Part shown: in pieces, positions 1 through 9,443 of the stretch
Layout: the number at the start of each line of letters is the position of its first letter
Numbering within the stretch: the stretch's first letter is position 1
Assembly (NCBI GenBank): GCA_029262335.1
Contig: JAJCZQ010000050.1
Span: 1 to 54,735, forward strand
Direction: 5' to 3'
Source of the DNA: Deltaproteobacteria bacterium
Lineage (GTDB): Bacteria > Desulfobacterota_D > UBA1144 > Nemesobacterales > JAJCZQ01
DNA: 54,735 nucleotides
The notes under the pieces: model-generated
The model's database searches: none
What the model was told of the DNA's origin: nothing
Seen by the model: only the letters and a program-made list of their open reading frames with translations
Program-made: the position numbers and the translations under genes

Positions 1-175
1 ATAAATAGTTCCCTATAGAATAATTATAATATCAAAATAAATTAAAGATCTATATTACCTTGCAGCAGATTATGAAAAGCAAAATATGTTCAAAAATAAA
101 AATATTGTAGCAAAATCTGTAGTAATGGGAAAAGGTGAATAATTAGGAATTAAGTAAACCCTTATAAATAAAGTA

Positions 176-249
176 TCGGGGCGAGAGGACTCGAACCTCC
201 GACCTCAGCATCCCAAATGCCGCGCGCTACCAGACTGCGCCACGCCCCG
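176..249 (-). tRNA. tRNA-Pro (anticodon TGG)
   Basis: On the minus strand the segment folds as a standard cloverleaf. The acceptor arms CGGGGCG and CGCCCCG pair over 7 bp. The anticodon stem CGGCA/TGCTG encloses the loop TTTGGGA with anticodon TGG, and the T-arm contains GGTTCGAGTCC. The first acceptor base is C, as is usual for bacterial tRNA-Pro. The discriminator base is A at 176. A 3' CCA is not encoded in the DNA, so it must be added by CCA-adding enzyme. No intron or irregular arm was seen. Confidence 0.97.
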
Positions 250-319
250 AAAATAAAGAAGCATTTATTATAACAACATTTCTAAAAACGACAAGAAAAA
301 CTATGGAAATAAATAAATA

Positions 320-348
320 GAGATCCTGAATCAAGTTCAGGATGACAG
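320..348. repeat. short hairpin repeat, copy 1 (GATC...GATGACA family)
   Basis: A palindrome with arms ATCCTGAA and TTCAGGAT around the loop TCAAG, followed by GACAG. It shares the frame AGATC-stem-loop-stem-GATGACA with two more copies at 484-513 and 537-565. The same kind of element (GATCCTGAA...TTCAGGATGACA) is known as an intergenic repeat in many bacteria. It lies in the 323-bp gene-free stretch between tRNA-Pro and the MBL hydrolase gene. Confidence 0.7.
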
Positions 349-483
349 TTCAACTTAATGTCATTGCAAATTGAACTATTGCCAAAAGAGAATATAGCTA
401 TAGAAGTTTTATAAAAATTATTTTTTGATAGTCTCTCCCCAGTTCTAGAACATACCCAATTGAAGAATTCCCCGGATAAAAAA

Positions 484-513
484 GAGATCGCCGCGCTTAT
501 GCTCGCGATGACA
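484..513. repeat. short hairpin repeat, copy 2
   Basis: This copy starts GAGATCG, has the central CTTATG, and ends TCGCGATGACA. The outer arms ATCGC and GCGAT pair. The stem bases differ from copies 1 and 3, but pairing is kept and the flanking GATC and GATGACA are shared. Confidence 0.65.
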
Positions 514-536
514 AAAGATTATTCTACAGAAAAGAA

Positions 537-565
537 AGATCTCTCACTTATGTTCGAGATGACAG
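537..565. repeat. short hairpin repeat, copy 3
   Basis: This copy starts AGATCTC, has the central CACTTATGTT, and ends CGAGATGACAG. The arms ATCTC and GAGAT pair. It lies 23 bp after copy 2 and just downstream of the stop codon of the minus-strand MBL hydrolase gene. Transcripts of that gene may therefore end in these hairpins. Apart from the three repeats and an inverted repeat AGTTCAA/TTGAACT at 347-377, nothing else was seen in 250-572. Confidence 0.65.
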
Positions 566-572
566 GAAGATC

Positions 573-1466
573 TTACTTCTCAGCCAGCTGGTACTTATTC
601 CAATAACGAAGAAGCCCGCCTACGTTCATCCAGTGTGGGTCGGCAGATTCATATTTATTAAAAATATCTTCCCCTACTCCCGGTTCATCAAAATAGGTCT
701 TATAAAATATAAGGAAATCCGGGATTATCTCTTCCTCTGTCTTACCGTCTCTTGCTCTCTGTCCCATCCATTCGGACCACTCATCAAGATGAGTCATAAG
801 ATCATCTAAATGTTCGTTAACATTGGTAAATTTGCCGAAATGAGTGAGATATAGTTCTTTAGGATTAATCTTTTTTATCTTTTCAATTGATGCGTGCCAT
901 CTTTCAACATGAATATCAGGCGGTGGAGTTGGAGGTAATGTAGGCCCGTTGTCAATCCTGCACCCGGCTACGTCACCCGTAAAAAGTGAATCTTCAATCT
1001 GGTAAGCGTTATGATGATTTGCATGGCCTATACTTTCATGCACGGTAATTTCGGTATCGCCAATTTTAATTACCTGGCCGTCTTCAACAGCAATAACCTT
1101 GCCTTCATCAATTCCTTCAACAGTGCCCCAGAGCTCATCCATCTGGTCTCCGTAGATCATAGCCGCTGATGCCATAAGCCTTTCCGGTGCTACCAAATGA
1201 GGTGCTCCTCTTGGATGTACATATACAGAAGCCCCTTCCCTTGCGAATCGCCAAGCAACGCCGGAATGGTCAAGATGAATATGAGTTACAAAAACATTTT
1301 GAATATCAGAGACCTTATAACCGTGCTCTGCTAGACCTTTTTCAAGATTGTTAAATGTGGAATCAGGCCCTGTTTCAATTATTATTGGCCCTTCGCTGGT
1401 CTCAATAAGATATGAAGCTATTACATGTGGTGCGAAAAAGTTTACATCTATTATTTTTACATCCAT
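573..1466 (-). CDS. MBL-fold metallo-hydrolase
   Basis: A 297-residue metallo-beta-lactamase-fold protein. The zinc motif THIHLDHSG gives His62, His64, Asp66 and His67. A further His/Asp set is visible in SIGHANH and LFTGDVAG, and a late His in LTHFG. No signal peptide is present, so it should act in the cytoplasm. The arrangement fits hydrolytic MBL enzymes of the glyoxalase II/lactonase/thioesterase type, but the substrate cannot be read from the sequence. It lies downstream of recF in the same direction with a 44-bp gap and is followed by hairpin repeats. The family call is secure; the specific function is unknown. Confidence 0.9.
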   Translation of the reverse strand: MDVKIIDVNFFAPHVIASYLIETSEGPIIIETGPDSTFNNLEKGLAEHGYKVSDIQNVFVTHIHLDHSGVAWRFAREGASVYVHPRGAPHLVAPERLMASAAMIYGDQMDELWGTVEGIDEGKVIAVEDGQVIKIGDTEITVHESIGHANHHNAYQIEDSLFTGDVAGCRIDNGPTLPPTPPPDIHVERWHASIEKIKKINPKELYLTHFGKFTNVNEHLDDLMTHLDEWSEWMGQRARDGKTEEEIIPDFLIFYKTYFDEPGVGEDIFNKYESADPHWMNVGGLLRYWNKYQLAEK

Positions 1467-1510
1467 AGCTGCCGTCCTGTTTTCAAATTTTGGTTAATTT
1501 ACCATAAATT

Positions 1511-2602
1511 CTAACTAATTACTTCAGCAAATCCTTTTGTAATTTTAAAAATCTTTTTATCCCCTTTATACGGGATTTCATCAATACCTGTAGAAGTAAC
1601 AAATATCTGGCCGGCATAGTCCTTTAATAGAGCAAATAAAAATCCCTTTCTCTGCTTATCAAGTTCACTCGTGATATCATCGAGAAGCAGGACAGGCACC
1701 TGCCCTGTTACGGACTCATAAATGGATATTTCAGCAGCTTTAAGTGCCAGGATAAGATTTTTGGATTCCCCCTGTGATGCGTATAAGGCCGAATCATTGC
1801 CGTCTATGCTAAAACTTATCATGTCCCTGTGCGGGCCAACTGTCGTATGGCCACGTAATTGATCTTTAGGGAAATTAGCTTTTAGTGATTTTAAAATTGA
1901 CTCTTCAAGAGTACCGTCCTTTTCATAGGATGGTTTATACGTAATATCAATTACCGAATTAACTCCCGAGGTAGAATTATAAAGTTCATTTAGCCGGTTT
2001 TTTAATTCCCTGACCAGCTTAACCCTTCTTTTTACAATCCTGCTTCCAATCTCAGCTATACCGAGGTCCCAGACCTCAAGCATCTCAGCAGTAAGTGACC
2101 TTGATTTTGTAAGCATACTATTTCGGTGGCTTATGGATTTATTATAGTCCTTCAGGTCTTTTACGTGTGCAGGCTCAAGGTTGCAGATAAGTGCATCAAG
2201 GTACTGCCTTCTGACACTTGGGGAGCCTTTTATAATTTTAAGATCAGATGGCAGATAAAGTACAATATTAAACCGTCCGATATATTTGCTAAGCCTGTGG
2301 ACAAGTTTGCCATTTAGTTTTACAGACTTTTTCCCTTTTGTTATAAAGATATTTATCTCATCAAGTCCGCTGTTTGACTCAATTTCACCTTTTATTCCGG
2401 AGTTTTCTTCATCAAAAGTAACAAGTTCATCATTTTTAACACTCTTAAACGGCCTGAATGAACAAAGATAGTAAACTGCTTCGAGCAGATTTGTCTTCCC
2501 CTGGGCATTATTGCCGTAAATTAGATTAAATTTATCGTGAAAAGATATATTTAGGTTTTTATACGTCCTGAAATTTCTTAAAGTGAGTGATCTTATATTC
2601 AA
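1511..2602 (-). CDS. recF: DNA replication and repair protein RecF
   Basis: RecF, 363 residues, is an SMC-like ATPase that loads RecA at single-strand gaps through RecFOR. It has Walker A GNNAQGKT at residues 30-37, the ABC signature SQGES at 276-280 and Walker B PVLLLDD at 303-309. Length and motif order match the family. The start is a TTG at 2602; no nearby ATG keeps the N-terminal beta strand (NIRSLTLRNFR), and no clear Shine-Dalgarno sequence precedes it. The gene is divergent from the CDC48-like ATPase gene. It is not beside dnaA, dnaN or gyrB here, unlike the classical origin cluster, so this locus gives no support for a nearby replication origin. Confidence 0.96.
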   Translation of the reverse strand: MNIRSLTLRNFRTYKNLNISFHDKFNLIYGNNAQGKTNLLEAVYYLCSFRPFKSVKNDELVTFDEENSGIKGEIESNSGLDEINIFITKGKKSVKLNGKLVHRLSKYIGRFNIVLYLPSDLKIIKGSPSVRRQYLDALICNLEPAHVKDLKDYNKSISHRNSMLTKSRSLTAEMLEVWDLGIAEIGSRIVKRRVKLVRELKNRLNELYNSTSGVNSVIDITYKPSYEKDGTLEESILKSLKANFPKDQLRGHTTVGPHRDMISFSIDGNDSALYASQGESKNLILALKAAEISIYESVTGQVPVLLLDDITSELDKQRKGFLFALLKDYAGQIFVTSTGIDEIPYKGDKKIFKITKGFAEVIS

Positions 2603-2717
2603 TTGAGTGGCTGAAATAAATAGTTTTAAAAATTATAAATAATACAGAAACTAATACAATTAATCTTAATTCTTGAATCTGTCTGGTTTAATTGTAGTAT
2701 TTCTTTTGGGAAGAAAT

Positions 2718-4832
2718 ATGATTTCATTAAAAATATCTGAAATACACGCAAAAGACGCCGGGAAAGGCTATGCACGGATAAGCGAAAAGAACATGTCTTC
2801 GCTGGGCATAGGCACATGGGACCTTGTGGAACTTGGCGGTAAAAGAAAAACAGTTGTAAGGGCAATACCGCTTGAAGGTAATACATATGAAAATGGCGAG
2901 TCAGAATCCGTAATAGAGATTGATTTTGTTACACGAGAAAATGTACGGTCCGAGATTGATGAAGTCCTTAATATAAAAAAAGCAAAATCCCGCATTGGCA
3001 CAAAAGTAGTTCTTTGCCCAAAAAATAACGACATCCTGTATTCCCCTGAGAAATTCAAACTCATTTCTACCAGGCTCGAGGGTGTACCCCTCACGGTAGG
3101 TGACAAGATAAGCGTCAAACTACCCGGGATGATGGAAGAAGAGTTTGAAATACTCAATCTAAAACCTACAAAGTCCGTGGTTGTGAAACTATCAACCAAG
3201 ATCGAAGTAAAGAAAAAACCCGTAGGGAAAATCGATACCAGCAGGCTGAGTTACGAAGATATCGGGGGACTTGAAAACCAGATAAACAAAATACGGGAGA
3301 TGATAGAACTCCCGCTGAAATTTCCCCAGGTATTTGAAAAACTCGGAATAGTGCCTCCAAAGGGAGTATTACTAATTGGTTCACCCGGGAGCGGAAAGAC
3401 ACTTCTTGTAAAAGCCATTGCAAGTGAAACAAATGCAAATTTCCAGGTAATAAACGGCCCGGAAATCATTCATAAGTTTTATGGTGAAAGTGAAGCGCGC
3501 ATCAGGAAAATATTTGATGTTGCAACTAAAAACCAGCCTTCAATTATTTTTATAGATGAACTGGATGCAATTGCACCCAGGAGGGAAAAAGTATCAGGTG
3601 AAGTTGAAAAAAGAGTAGTGTCTCAGCTTCTGACTTTAATGGACGGGCTTAGAGAAAGGGGAAACGTGATTGTAATTGGTGCTACCAATATCCCTGAAGC
3701 CGTTGATCCGGCATTAAGAAGGCCGGGAAGGTTTGATAGGGAGATAAACCTCGGAGTACCGGACCATGACTCAAGAATAGATATACTTAAAATTCACTCC
3801 CGATGCATGCCTGTTTCAGATGATGTTGATTTTGAAAGGCTTGCCGAGCTTACCCAGGGATACGTAGGTGCAGACCTTGAGAACCTGTGTAAAGAAGCTG
3901 CAATGGTGTCCCTCAGGAGGACAATCCCTGACCTTGAATTCTATGATGATTCTTTTGAATTTAAAGACATAAAACCTCTTCTTGTAGATATAGAGGATTT
4001 TCTAAATGCACTAAAAGATATAAACCCCTCAGCAATACGTGAGATATTTGTAGAAGTACCCAAAATTACCTGGGCTGAAGTAGGCGGACTTGCCGATGTA
4101 AAAGAAAAACTTACCGACTCAGTAATTATGCCTCTCAAACACAGGGACCTTTTTGAATCTGCAGATGTAAAACCTCCCAAAGGCATAATGCTTACAGGCC
4201 CCCCGGGGACAGGAAAAACCCTGCTGGCAAAAGCACTTGCAAATCAGAGTAATGTAAATTTTATCTCCGTTAAAGGTGCAGAACTGCTTTCAAAATATGT
4301 TGGTGAATCGGAAAAAGCAGTACGGGAAGTATTTCATAAAGCAAAACAGGTCTCACCTGCGATTATATTCTTTGACGAGATGGATGCACTTGCCCCCAAA
4401 AGGAGTGAAGCGGATTCCAACAGGGTTTCCGAGAGAGTGGTTAGCCAGCTTCTTACCGAACTTGATGGTATTGAAGAACTGGTCGATGTATTTATTCTTG
4501 CCTCTACTAACAGGGTGGATATGGTTGACCCGGCAATCCTGAGGTCCGGAAGGTTTGATATGATTATAGAAATACCCCCTCCAAACGAGAGTGAGATACT
4601 GGACATATTAGAAATTCATACAAAAAATAAACCACTCGAAAAAGATGTCAATCTAAAGAAACTTGCTTCCGGGCTGAAAGGGATGACCGGAGCTGATATA
4701 GAAGTCATATGCAACAGGGCATCAATCATCTCTATACGTGACCATCTGAAAAACAAAAAGAAGGTCCTTAAAGTTACTAAAAAACATTTTGACCAGTCAG
4801 TACAAGAATTTATAAGCAGGGCAAAGACTTAG
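2718..4832 (+). CDS. CDC48/VAT-family double AAA ATPase
   Basis: A 704-residue AAA+ unfoldase with the p97/VAT layout. It has an N-terminal double-psi beta-barrel region (about 1-95), a second N-domain part (about 96-165) and two AAA modules. D1 has Walker A GSPGSGKT at 221-228 and Walker B IIFIDE ending at 281. D2 has GPPGTGKT at 494-501 and IIFFDE ending at 554. Pore-loop motifs are KFYGESE in D1 and KYVGESE in D2. An aromatic D1 pore loop is typical of archaeal VAT, whereas eukaryotic p97 has a non-aromatic one. ATG at 2718 is preferred over an upstream TTG at 2673 because GGGAAG precedes it and homology begins there. It likely forms a hexamer that unfolds proteins in the cytoplasm. The prepilin peptidase gene follows after 7 bp. 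Confidence 0.93.
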   Translation: MISLKISEIHAKDAGKGYARISEKNMSSLGIGTWDLVELGGKRKTVVRAIPLEGNTYENGESESVIEIDFVTRENVRSEIDEVLNIKKAKSRIGTKVVLCPKNNDILYSPEKFKLISTRLEGVPLTVGDKISVKLPGMMEEEFEILNLKPTKSVVVKLSTKIEVKKKPVGKIDTSRLSYEDIGGLENQINKIREMIELPLKFPQVFEKLGIVPPKGVLLIGSPGSGKTLLVKAIASETNANFQVINGPEIIHKFYGESEARIRKIFDVATKNQPSIIFIDELDAIAPRREKVSGEVEKRVVSQLLTLMDGLRERGNVIVIGATNIPEAVDPALRRPGRFDREINLGVPDHDSRIDILKIHSRCMPVSDDVDFERLAELTQGYVGADLENLCKEAAMVSLRRTIPDLEFYDDSFEFKDIKPLLVDIEDFLNALKDINPSAIREIFVEVPKITWAEVGGLADVKEKLTDSVIMPLKHRDLFESADVKPPKGIMLTGPPGTGKTLLAKALANQSNVNFISVKGAELLSKYVGESEKAVREVFHKAKQVSPAIIFFDEMDALAPKRSEADSNRVSERVVSQLLTELDGIEELVDVFILASTNRVDMVDPAILRSGRFDMIIEIPPPNESEILDILEIHTKNKPLEKDVNLKKLASGLKGMTGADIEVICNRASIISIRDHLKNKKKVLKVTKKHFDQSVQEFISRAKT

Positions 4833-4839
4833 TCGGGGA

Positions 4840-5688
4840 TTGGATTTATTGGAAATTACTGTAATTAACCCAGTGTTGTTTTACTCATTTGTATTTATCT
4901 TCGGTCTGATATTCGGGAGTTTTTTAAATGTCTGTATCTACAGGCTGCCCCGTGAAGAATCAATTGCCTTTCCTCCTTCTCATTGTACTAACTGCAGCAG
5001 CCCGATTAAATCTTATCAGAATATACCTGTAATAAGTTATTTGCTCCTAGGCGGCAAATGCAGCAGCTGCGGGGAATCAATCTCCCCGATATACCCTGCT
5101 GTTGAGCTTCTGACCGCAGTTTTAGTCACACTGTTATTTTATAAATACGGCGTTACGATTGAAACATTTGTATACGTCTTGCTCACACTTTCACTTATTG
5201 TAATAACCTTCATAGACCTCGAACATTTTATTATCCCCAATGTAATAACGTTTCCCGGTATTGCTATCGGCCTTATATATAACCTCCTGATTACGGACTG
5301 GGGACTGTTTCTTAAAGTATTTCCAAGGATAGATCTGGGGAACATATTCTATATTGTCCCTGAAATACCTGCCCTTAATTCTGTATTTGGAATAATTATA
5401 GGAGGCGGCTCGCTTTTTCTAATAGCTTATATCTATAAACTGATCAGGAAGGTAGAGGGTATGGGTATGGGAGATGTGAAACTGCTTGCAATGCTTGGGG
5501 CATTCCTCGGCGTAAAAGGTGTATTCTTTACCATACTAATAAGTTCTCTTGTCGGCTCCGTAGTAGGGATCGCAATAATTCTGCTCCAGAAGGGAAACAT
5601 GAAACTTGCCCTGCCCTATGGCCCTTTTATTTCAATTGCCGCGGTGATATTTATCTTTACCGGCCCATTGGTAATCCCCGCATTATAA
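4840..5688 (+). CDS. pilD: prepilin peptidase (PilD/GspO type, A24 family)
   Basis: An inner-membrane aspartic peptidase and N-methyltransferase that processes type IV pilins or type II secretion pseudopilins. The N-terminal domain carries GSFLNVCIYRLP and a tetra-cysteine zinc motif (Cys49, Cys52, Cys74, Cys77), the sign of the full bifunctional form. The catalytic aspartates are Asp126 in TFIDLEH and Asp212 in GMGMGDVKLL. Several hydrophobic segments span the rest. The start is uncertain. TTG at 4840 directly abuts GGGGA, whereas TTG at 4849 would have that sequence at normal distance. No pilin or secretion genes lie in the window, so its clients are elsewhere. Confidence 0.93.
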   Translation: MDLLEITVINPVLFYSFVFIFGLIFGSFLNVCIYRLPREESIAFPPSHCTNCSSPIKSYQNIPVISYLLLGGKCSSCGESISPIYPAVELLTAVLVTLLFYKYGVTIETFVYVLLTLSLIVITFIDLEHFIIPNVITFPGIAIGLIYNLLITDWGLFLKVFPRIDLGNIFYIVPEIPALNSVFGIIIGGGSLFLIAYIYKLIRKVEGMGMGDVKLLAMLGAFLGVKGVFFTILISSLVGSVVGIAIILLQKGNMKLALPYGPFISIAAVIFIFTGPLVIPAL

Positions 5689-5754
5689 TTCAAATAGTTG
5701 TTATACCTTTGCACTAAATAAATTATACTTCTAAAAAGTCTTCTATTAATTATT

Positions 5755-7254
5755 ATGAACCAGCTAGGCCTGCGCTTTTATATCTTATTAAATATTCTTG
5801 TGATCTGCGGAGTAGGGATGATTCTTATTGGAATTATTTCAATAAAACTCACCGAACGTTCCGCTATCCAGACAAAAATTGACACTACCAGTGCCGTTAT
5901 AAATGTATTTGAATCAACATACTTTAAATCAGATATAAACCAGGGAGTTATGTTCCTTCAAAATGCTCTATCCAATGGTGCATGGGGCTATATCAAGACC
6001 GGGAAAGAAGATATTTTCTTTAAAACACCTGATGCGGTAGTTGACAAAGAGAACATACCGAATGGCCTTATAAACAGGGTCTCATACACCAAAACACCGG
6101 AAATTTACGTAGACGGGCTTTCATTTCTGCCTTTTAAAAACTACGAATCATACAAGATAGCTGCCCCATTAATCAGCAGGGGCGCTAAGGGGACTATATA
6201 TATATACGAACCTCTTCTGGGGTTTAACAAGGGCATAGAAAGAAACCAGAAATTTCTAGCACTCTGGATAATACTATTTATGCTGCTTATTGCTACATTC
6301 GGTTACTACCTGCTTTCAAAAACAGTGGTCAACCCTGTTCATAAACTTATCTCCCTGACAAAGGATATTTCAAGAGGCGTAACGCCTTTATCACAGGAAA
6401 CAGGAAAAATATCTGAAATTAATAAACTCCGGGAAGCTTTATTCAGTATGTCAGATGAAATCGATGCAAGTAAAAAGAAGCTTGAAATAAATATAGACAA
6501 TCTTGAATCTGCGAATAAACAGCTTGTGGAAACCCAAAAAGAGCTCATTGCATCTGAAAAAATGGCCTCCCTCGGAAAACTGTCAGCCGGTGTTGCCCAT
6601 GAGATAGGAAACCCCCTTTCTGCAATAAGCGGATATATGGAAATCCTGGCTAAAAGCCATGATATAGACCAGGAACAAAAGAATAAATACCTTGAAAAAA
6701 TATCTACAGAAGTTGACAGAATTAACCGAATAATTTCTACCTTACTCGACTATGCAAAACCACGGGAGATAATGGAATCCAGGGCAAATCTGAATGATAT
6801 TATAAACAAAGCGGTAGACCTTCTAAGTAACCAGGGAATTTTTAAAAGAATAAACCTTGAAAAGTCATTAAGTCAGTATCCTTTACCTATAAGGGTTGAT
6901 GAGTTTCAGCTGCTGCAGGTATTTATTAATTTACTGATAAATGCAAAGGATGCGGTACAGGATAATGGAAATATATCAATCAGCTCTTATTTAAATGATA
7001 ATAACCTGGCTGAAGTCTCATTTAAGGACAACGGGTCGGGGATTGAAAGTGCAAATCTCGATAAAATATTTGACCCTTTCTTCACCACTAAAGAGCCGGG
7101 ATCCGGTACGGGACTGGGTCTTTCAATTTCACATAGAATAATTAAACAGTTTGATGGTAATATTACTGTTAGCAGTAACATGGGAGAGGGGACCGAATTT
7201 ATTCTAACTTTCCCGGTTTTAGAGGAAATACATGCCGAAAGTTCTGTTAATTGA
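5755..7254 (+). CDS. two-component sensor histidine kinase (NtrB/AtoS type)
   Basis: A 499-residue membrane sensor kinase. TM1 (about 10-30) and TM2 (about 167-187) flank a periplasmic sensor of about 135 residues. A HAMP-like linker and coiled coil (about 190-270) follow. The HisKA domain has phosphoacceptor His282 in GVAHEIGNP. The ATPase domain carries N-box INLLINAKDA, DNGSGI, FDPFFTTK and GTGLGLS. The HEIGNP box and the sigma-54 activator partner place it in the NtrB/AtoS/ZraS group. Its last 23 bp overlap the response-regulator gene, so the two are translationally coupled. The sensed signal is unknown. No Shine-Dalgarno sequence is visible before the ATG. Confidence 0.94.
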   Translation: MNQLGLRFYILLNILVICGVGMILIGIISIKLTERSAIQTKIDTTSAVINVFESTYFKSDINQGVMFLQNALSNGAWGYIKTGKEDIFFKTPDAVVDKENIPNGLINRVSYTKTPEIYVDGLSFLPFKNYESYKIAAPLISRGAKGTIYIYEPLLGFNKGIERNQKFLALWIILFMLLIATFGYYLLSKTVVNPVHKLISLTKDISRGVTPLSQETGKISEINKLREALFSMSDEIDASKKKLEINIDNLESANKQLVETQKELIASEKMASLGKLSAGVAHEIGNPLSAISGYMEILAKSHDIDQEQKNKYLEKISTEVDRINRIISTLLDYAKPREIMESRANLNDIINKAVDLLSNQGIFKRINLEKSLSQYPLPIRVDEFQLLQVFINLLINAKDAVQDNGNISISSYLNDNNLAEVSFKDNGSGIESANLDKIFDPFFTTKEPGSGTGLGLSISHRIIKQFDGNITVSSNMGEGTEFILTFPVLEEIHAESSVN

Positions 7255-8587
7255 TGATGAAGAGGGAATAAGAGAATCCCTTTCTATAATGCTTCAGATT
7301 GAAGGATTTGAATCTGTTGCTATGCCGGACGCAGTAAAAGCATTGCAACTTATCGATTCGGGGGATTACTTCGATTTTATAATCTCGGATATAAAAATGC
7401 CTCATATGGATGGCATCCAGTTCTTAAGGGAAGTTAGAAAGAGAGAGCTGGAATCAATAGTAATAATGATTACCGCATACGGGAACATTGAGACTCCTGT
7501 AGATGCCATTAAATCGGGGGCAGACGACTATATCAGGAAACCTGTCAAAACCGATGAACTCATCCTCAGAATGAAAATGGCTGAAGAAAAAAGCAAACTC
7601 AAAAAAGATAACAGAGCACTTCGATATGAACTTGGAAAAGCTGCCGGTTACGAAGACATTGTATCGGTAAGCAAATCGATGAAAGAGATAAAGGACCTTG
7701 CACTCAAAGCCTCTCAGTACAATACAACTGTATTGATTACAGGGGAAAGCGGTACAGGCAAAGAACTTATCGCAAAATGTATACACCAGAACAGTAAAAG
7801 AAGTGAAAACTCCTTTGTAGCGGTAAACTGTGCAGCAATTCCCGATACCCTTCTCGAAAGTGAACTTTTCGGATATATAAAGGGTGCTTTCAGCGGTGCA
7901 AATGAGTCGAAAATAGGTTTGATAGAAAATGCAAATGACGGGACCCTTTTTCTTGATGAAATAGGAGACTTCCCCGTCCACCTGCAGACAAAACTGTTAA
8001 GGGTACTGCAGGAACAGGAAGTCAGAAGACTTGGGGAAAACAAGGAAAAGAAAATAAATGTGAGGGTTATTGCTGCTACAAACAGCGATCTTGAAGAAGA
8101 GGTAAAAGCCGGCACTTTCAGAAGTGACCTTTTTTACAGGCTCAATGTACTTCCTATTCACATCCCTTCACTCAGGGCACGCAGGGAAGATATCCCTCCC
8201 CTGGTTGATCATTTTATAAACAAATTTAATAGTAAACTCGGGCATGTTGTAAAAGGTCTTGGCAAGGAAGCTACCAATAAAATAATGGAATACCCCTGGT
8301 ACGGTAACGTACGGGAACTTGAAAACATAATAGAAAGATCAATGATTATGACCGATTCTGACATCATCGAGGAAATAGACCTCCCTGATGTGCAAAATAA
8401 TAAGAACCTGCCCATTGATACATGGGTAGAAGAGTTGTCTCTTGATGAAGCAAAAGGGCGAATAGAAAAAGCCTATATTGAAGATGCACTTGAGAAAACA
8501 AACGGCAACAGGACCAAGGCGGCAGAACTGCTCGGTATCAGCAGGCGCAACCTTCTTTACAAATTAAAAGAATACTATTCCGAATAA
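7232..8587 (+). CDS. sigma-54-dependent response regulator (NtrC/AtoC family)
   Basis: A 451-residue transcription activator. The receiver domain (about 2-118) has phosphoacceptor Asp53 and conserved Lys103. The AAA+ sigma-54 interaction domain (about 143-365) has Walker A GESGTGKE at 171-178 and Walker B LFLDEIGD. The GAFTGA loop appears as GAFSGA at 218-223, a tolerated variant. The C-terminal Fis-type HTH is NRTKAAELLGISRRNLLYKL. It should act with sigma-54 on promoters elsewhere; no clear -24/-12 site was seen in this operon. It overlaps the kinase gene by 23 bp, which identifies the pair as cognate. Confidence 0.95.
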   Translation: MPKVLLIDDEEGIRESLSIMLQIEGFESVAMPDAVKALQLIDSGDYFDFIISDIKMPHMDGIQFLREVRKRELESIVIMITAYGNIETPVDAIKSGADDYIRKPVKTDELILRMKMAEEKSKLKKDNRALRYELGKAAGYEDIVSVSKSMKEIKDLALKASQYNTTVLITGESGTGKELIAKCIHQNSKRSENSFVAVNCAAIPDTLLESELFGYIKGAFSGANESKIGLIENANDGTLFLDEIGDFPVHLQTKLLRVLQEQEVRRLGENKEKKINVRVIAATNSDLEEEVKAGTFRSDLFYRLNVLPIHIPSLRARREDIPPLVDHFINKFNSKLGHVVKGLGKEATNKIMEYPWYGNVRELENIIERSMIMTDSDIIEEIDLPDVQNNKNLPIDTWVEELSLDEAKGRIEKAYIEDALEKTNGNRTKAAELLGISRRNLLYKLKEYYSE

Positions 8588-8593
8588 GAATTA

Positions 8594-9385
8594 ATGAACA
8601 TAATATTTCCCTTATTAATACTAATCTTTTTTAGCCCTGTTTTTGCTAACAGCAGTGACACAGCAGAATTTATAGAACTTGGCAATTTTACTCAGCAATC
8701 GATTGACCAGATAATCGGCAGTTCCAATAAACAGCCGCTCATTGAAAATAAAATCGAATTAATTTCCGAAAGATTTTTAAATGTCCCTTATCTTGGAAAT
8801 ACACTTATCGGCAGCAATAACAAACAGGAAATTCTTACAATAAACCTCGGAGGTATGGACTGTTTTACATACATCGATTATGTGGAAGCTATTCGCGGCT
8901 CCTCAGACTTCGGGAGTTTTAAAAACCAGATAAAAACCGTCCGCTACAAAGACGGGATTATTGATTACCGGGCAAGAAATCATTTTTTTTCAGACTGGCC
9001 AATCAGTAATTCTTCTCAGGTAAAAGACGTAACAGGGGATATTGGAAAAGGCAGCAGCAAAACAGTCAAAAAATTTCTGAACCTTAAATCAGACGGCTCC
9101 AACTACCTTACCGGCATTCCGGTAGTTGAAAGAAATATTACATTCATTCCTACCGAAAATTTATCATCAGAAGTTATTAATGAAATCAATACCGGTGACT
9201 ATATTGGGATTTACAGCAACCTTGACGGCCTGGACGTTTCTCACACGGGAATAATTATCAAAAAGAACGGTAAAGCTTACCTAAGGCATGCATCTTCAAA
9301 AAAAAGCAACAGGAAAGTTGTGGATGAAGATCTGATTATTTATCTTAAGAACAAACCCGGGATTGTTGTATACAGGCCCATTTAA
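8594..9385 (+). CDS. exported DUF1460 (amidase-like) protein
   Basis: A 263-residue protein with a Sec signal peptide (hydrophobic 3-18, likely cleavage after VFA). The mature part matches the DUF1460 family, which has a papain/NlpC-like fold associated with peptidoglycan amidase or peptidase activity. Likely catalytic residues are Cys90 in GMDCFTYIDYVEA and a His in SHTGII (His217) or RHASS (His232). It probably acts on cell-wall peptides in the periplasm. It starts 6 bp after the NtrC-type regulator stop and is likely co-transcribed with the two-component genes. The family assignment is from motif recognition; the exact substrate is unknown. Confidence 0.82.
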   Translation: MNIIFPLLILIFFSPVFANSSDTAEFIELGNFTQQSIDQIIGSSNKQPLIENKIELISERFLNVPYLGNTLIGSNNKQEILTINLGGMDCFTYIDYVEAIRGSSDFGSFKNQIKTVRYKDGIIDYRARNHFFSDWPISNSSQVKDVTGDIGKGSSKTVKKFLNLKSDGSNYLTGIPVVERNITFIPTENLSSEVINEINTGDYIGIYSNLDGLDVSHTGIIIKKNGKAYLRHASSKKSNRKVVDEDLIIYLKNKPGIVVYRPI

Positions 9386-9443
9386 TCCCTTTACATGTCC
9401 TGTTCATTGAATAAAATCATATTGAAATACCCGGAGGTATATT

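Noticed and set aside
1511-2602. recF as a sign of a nearby replication origin
   Set aside because: No dnaA, dnaN or gyrB gene and no DnaA-box cluster was seen around it.
2673-2717. TTG start 45 bp upstream for the CDC48-like gene
   Set aside because: The extra residues are hydrophobic and not part of the CDC48 N-domain; ATG at 2718 has GGGAAG before it and begins the homology.
7454-7981. 175-codon minus-strand frame inside the NtrC-type regulator gene
   Set aside because: It is fully inside a strongly supported gene, has low-complexity Cys/Phe-rich composition and no family features.
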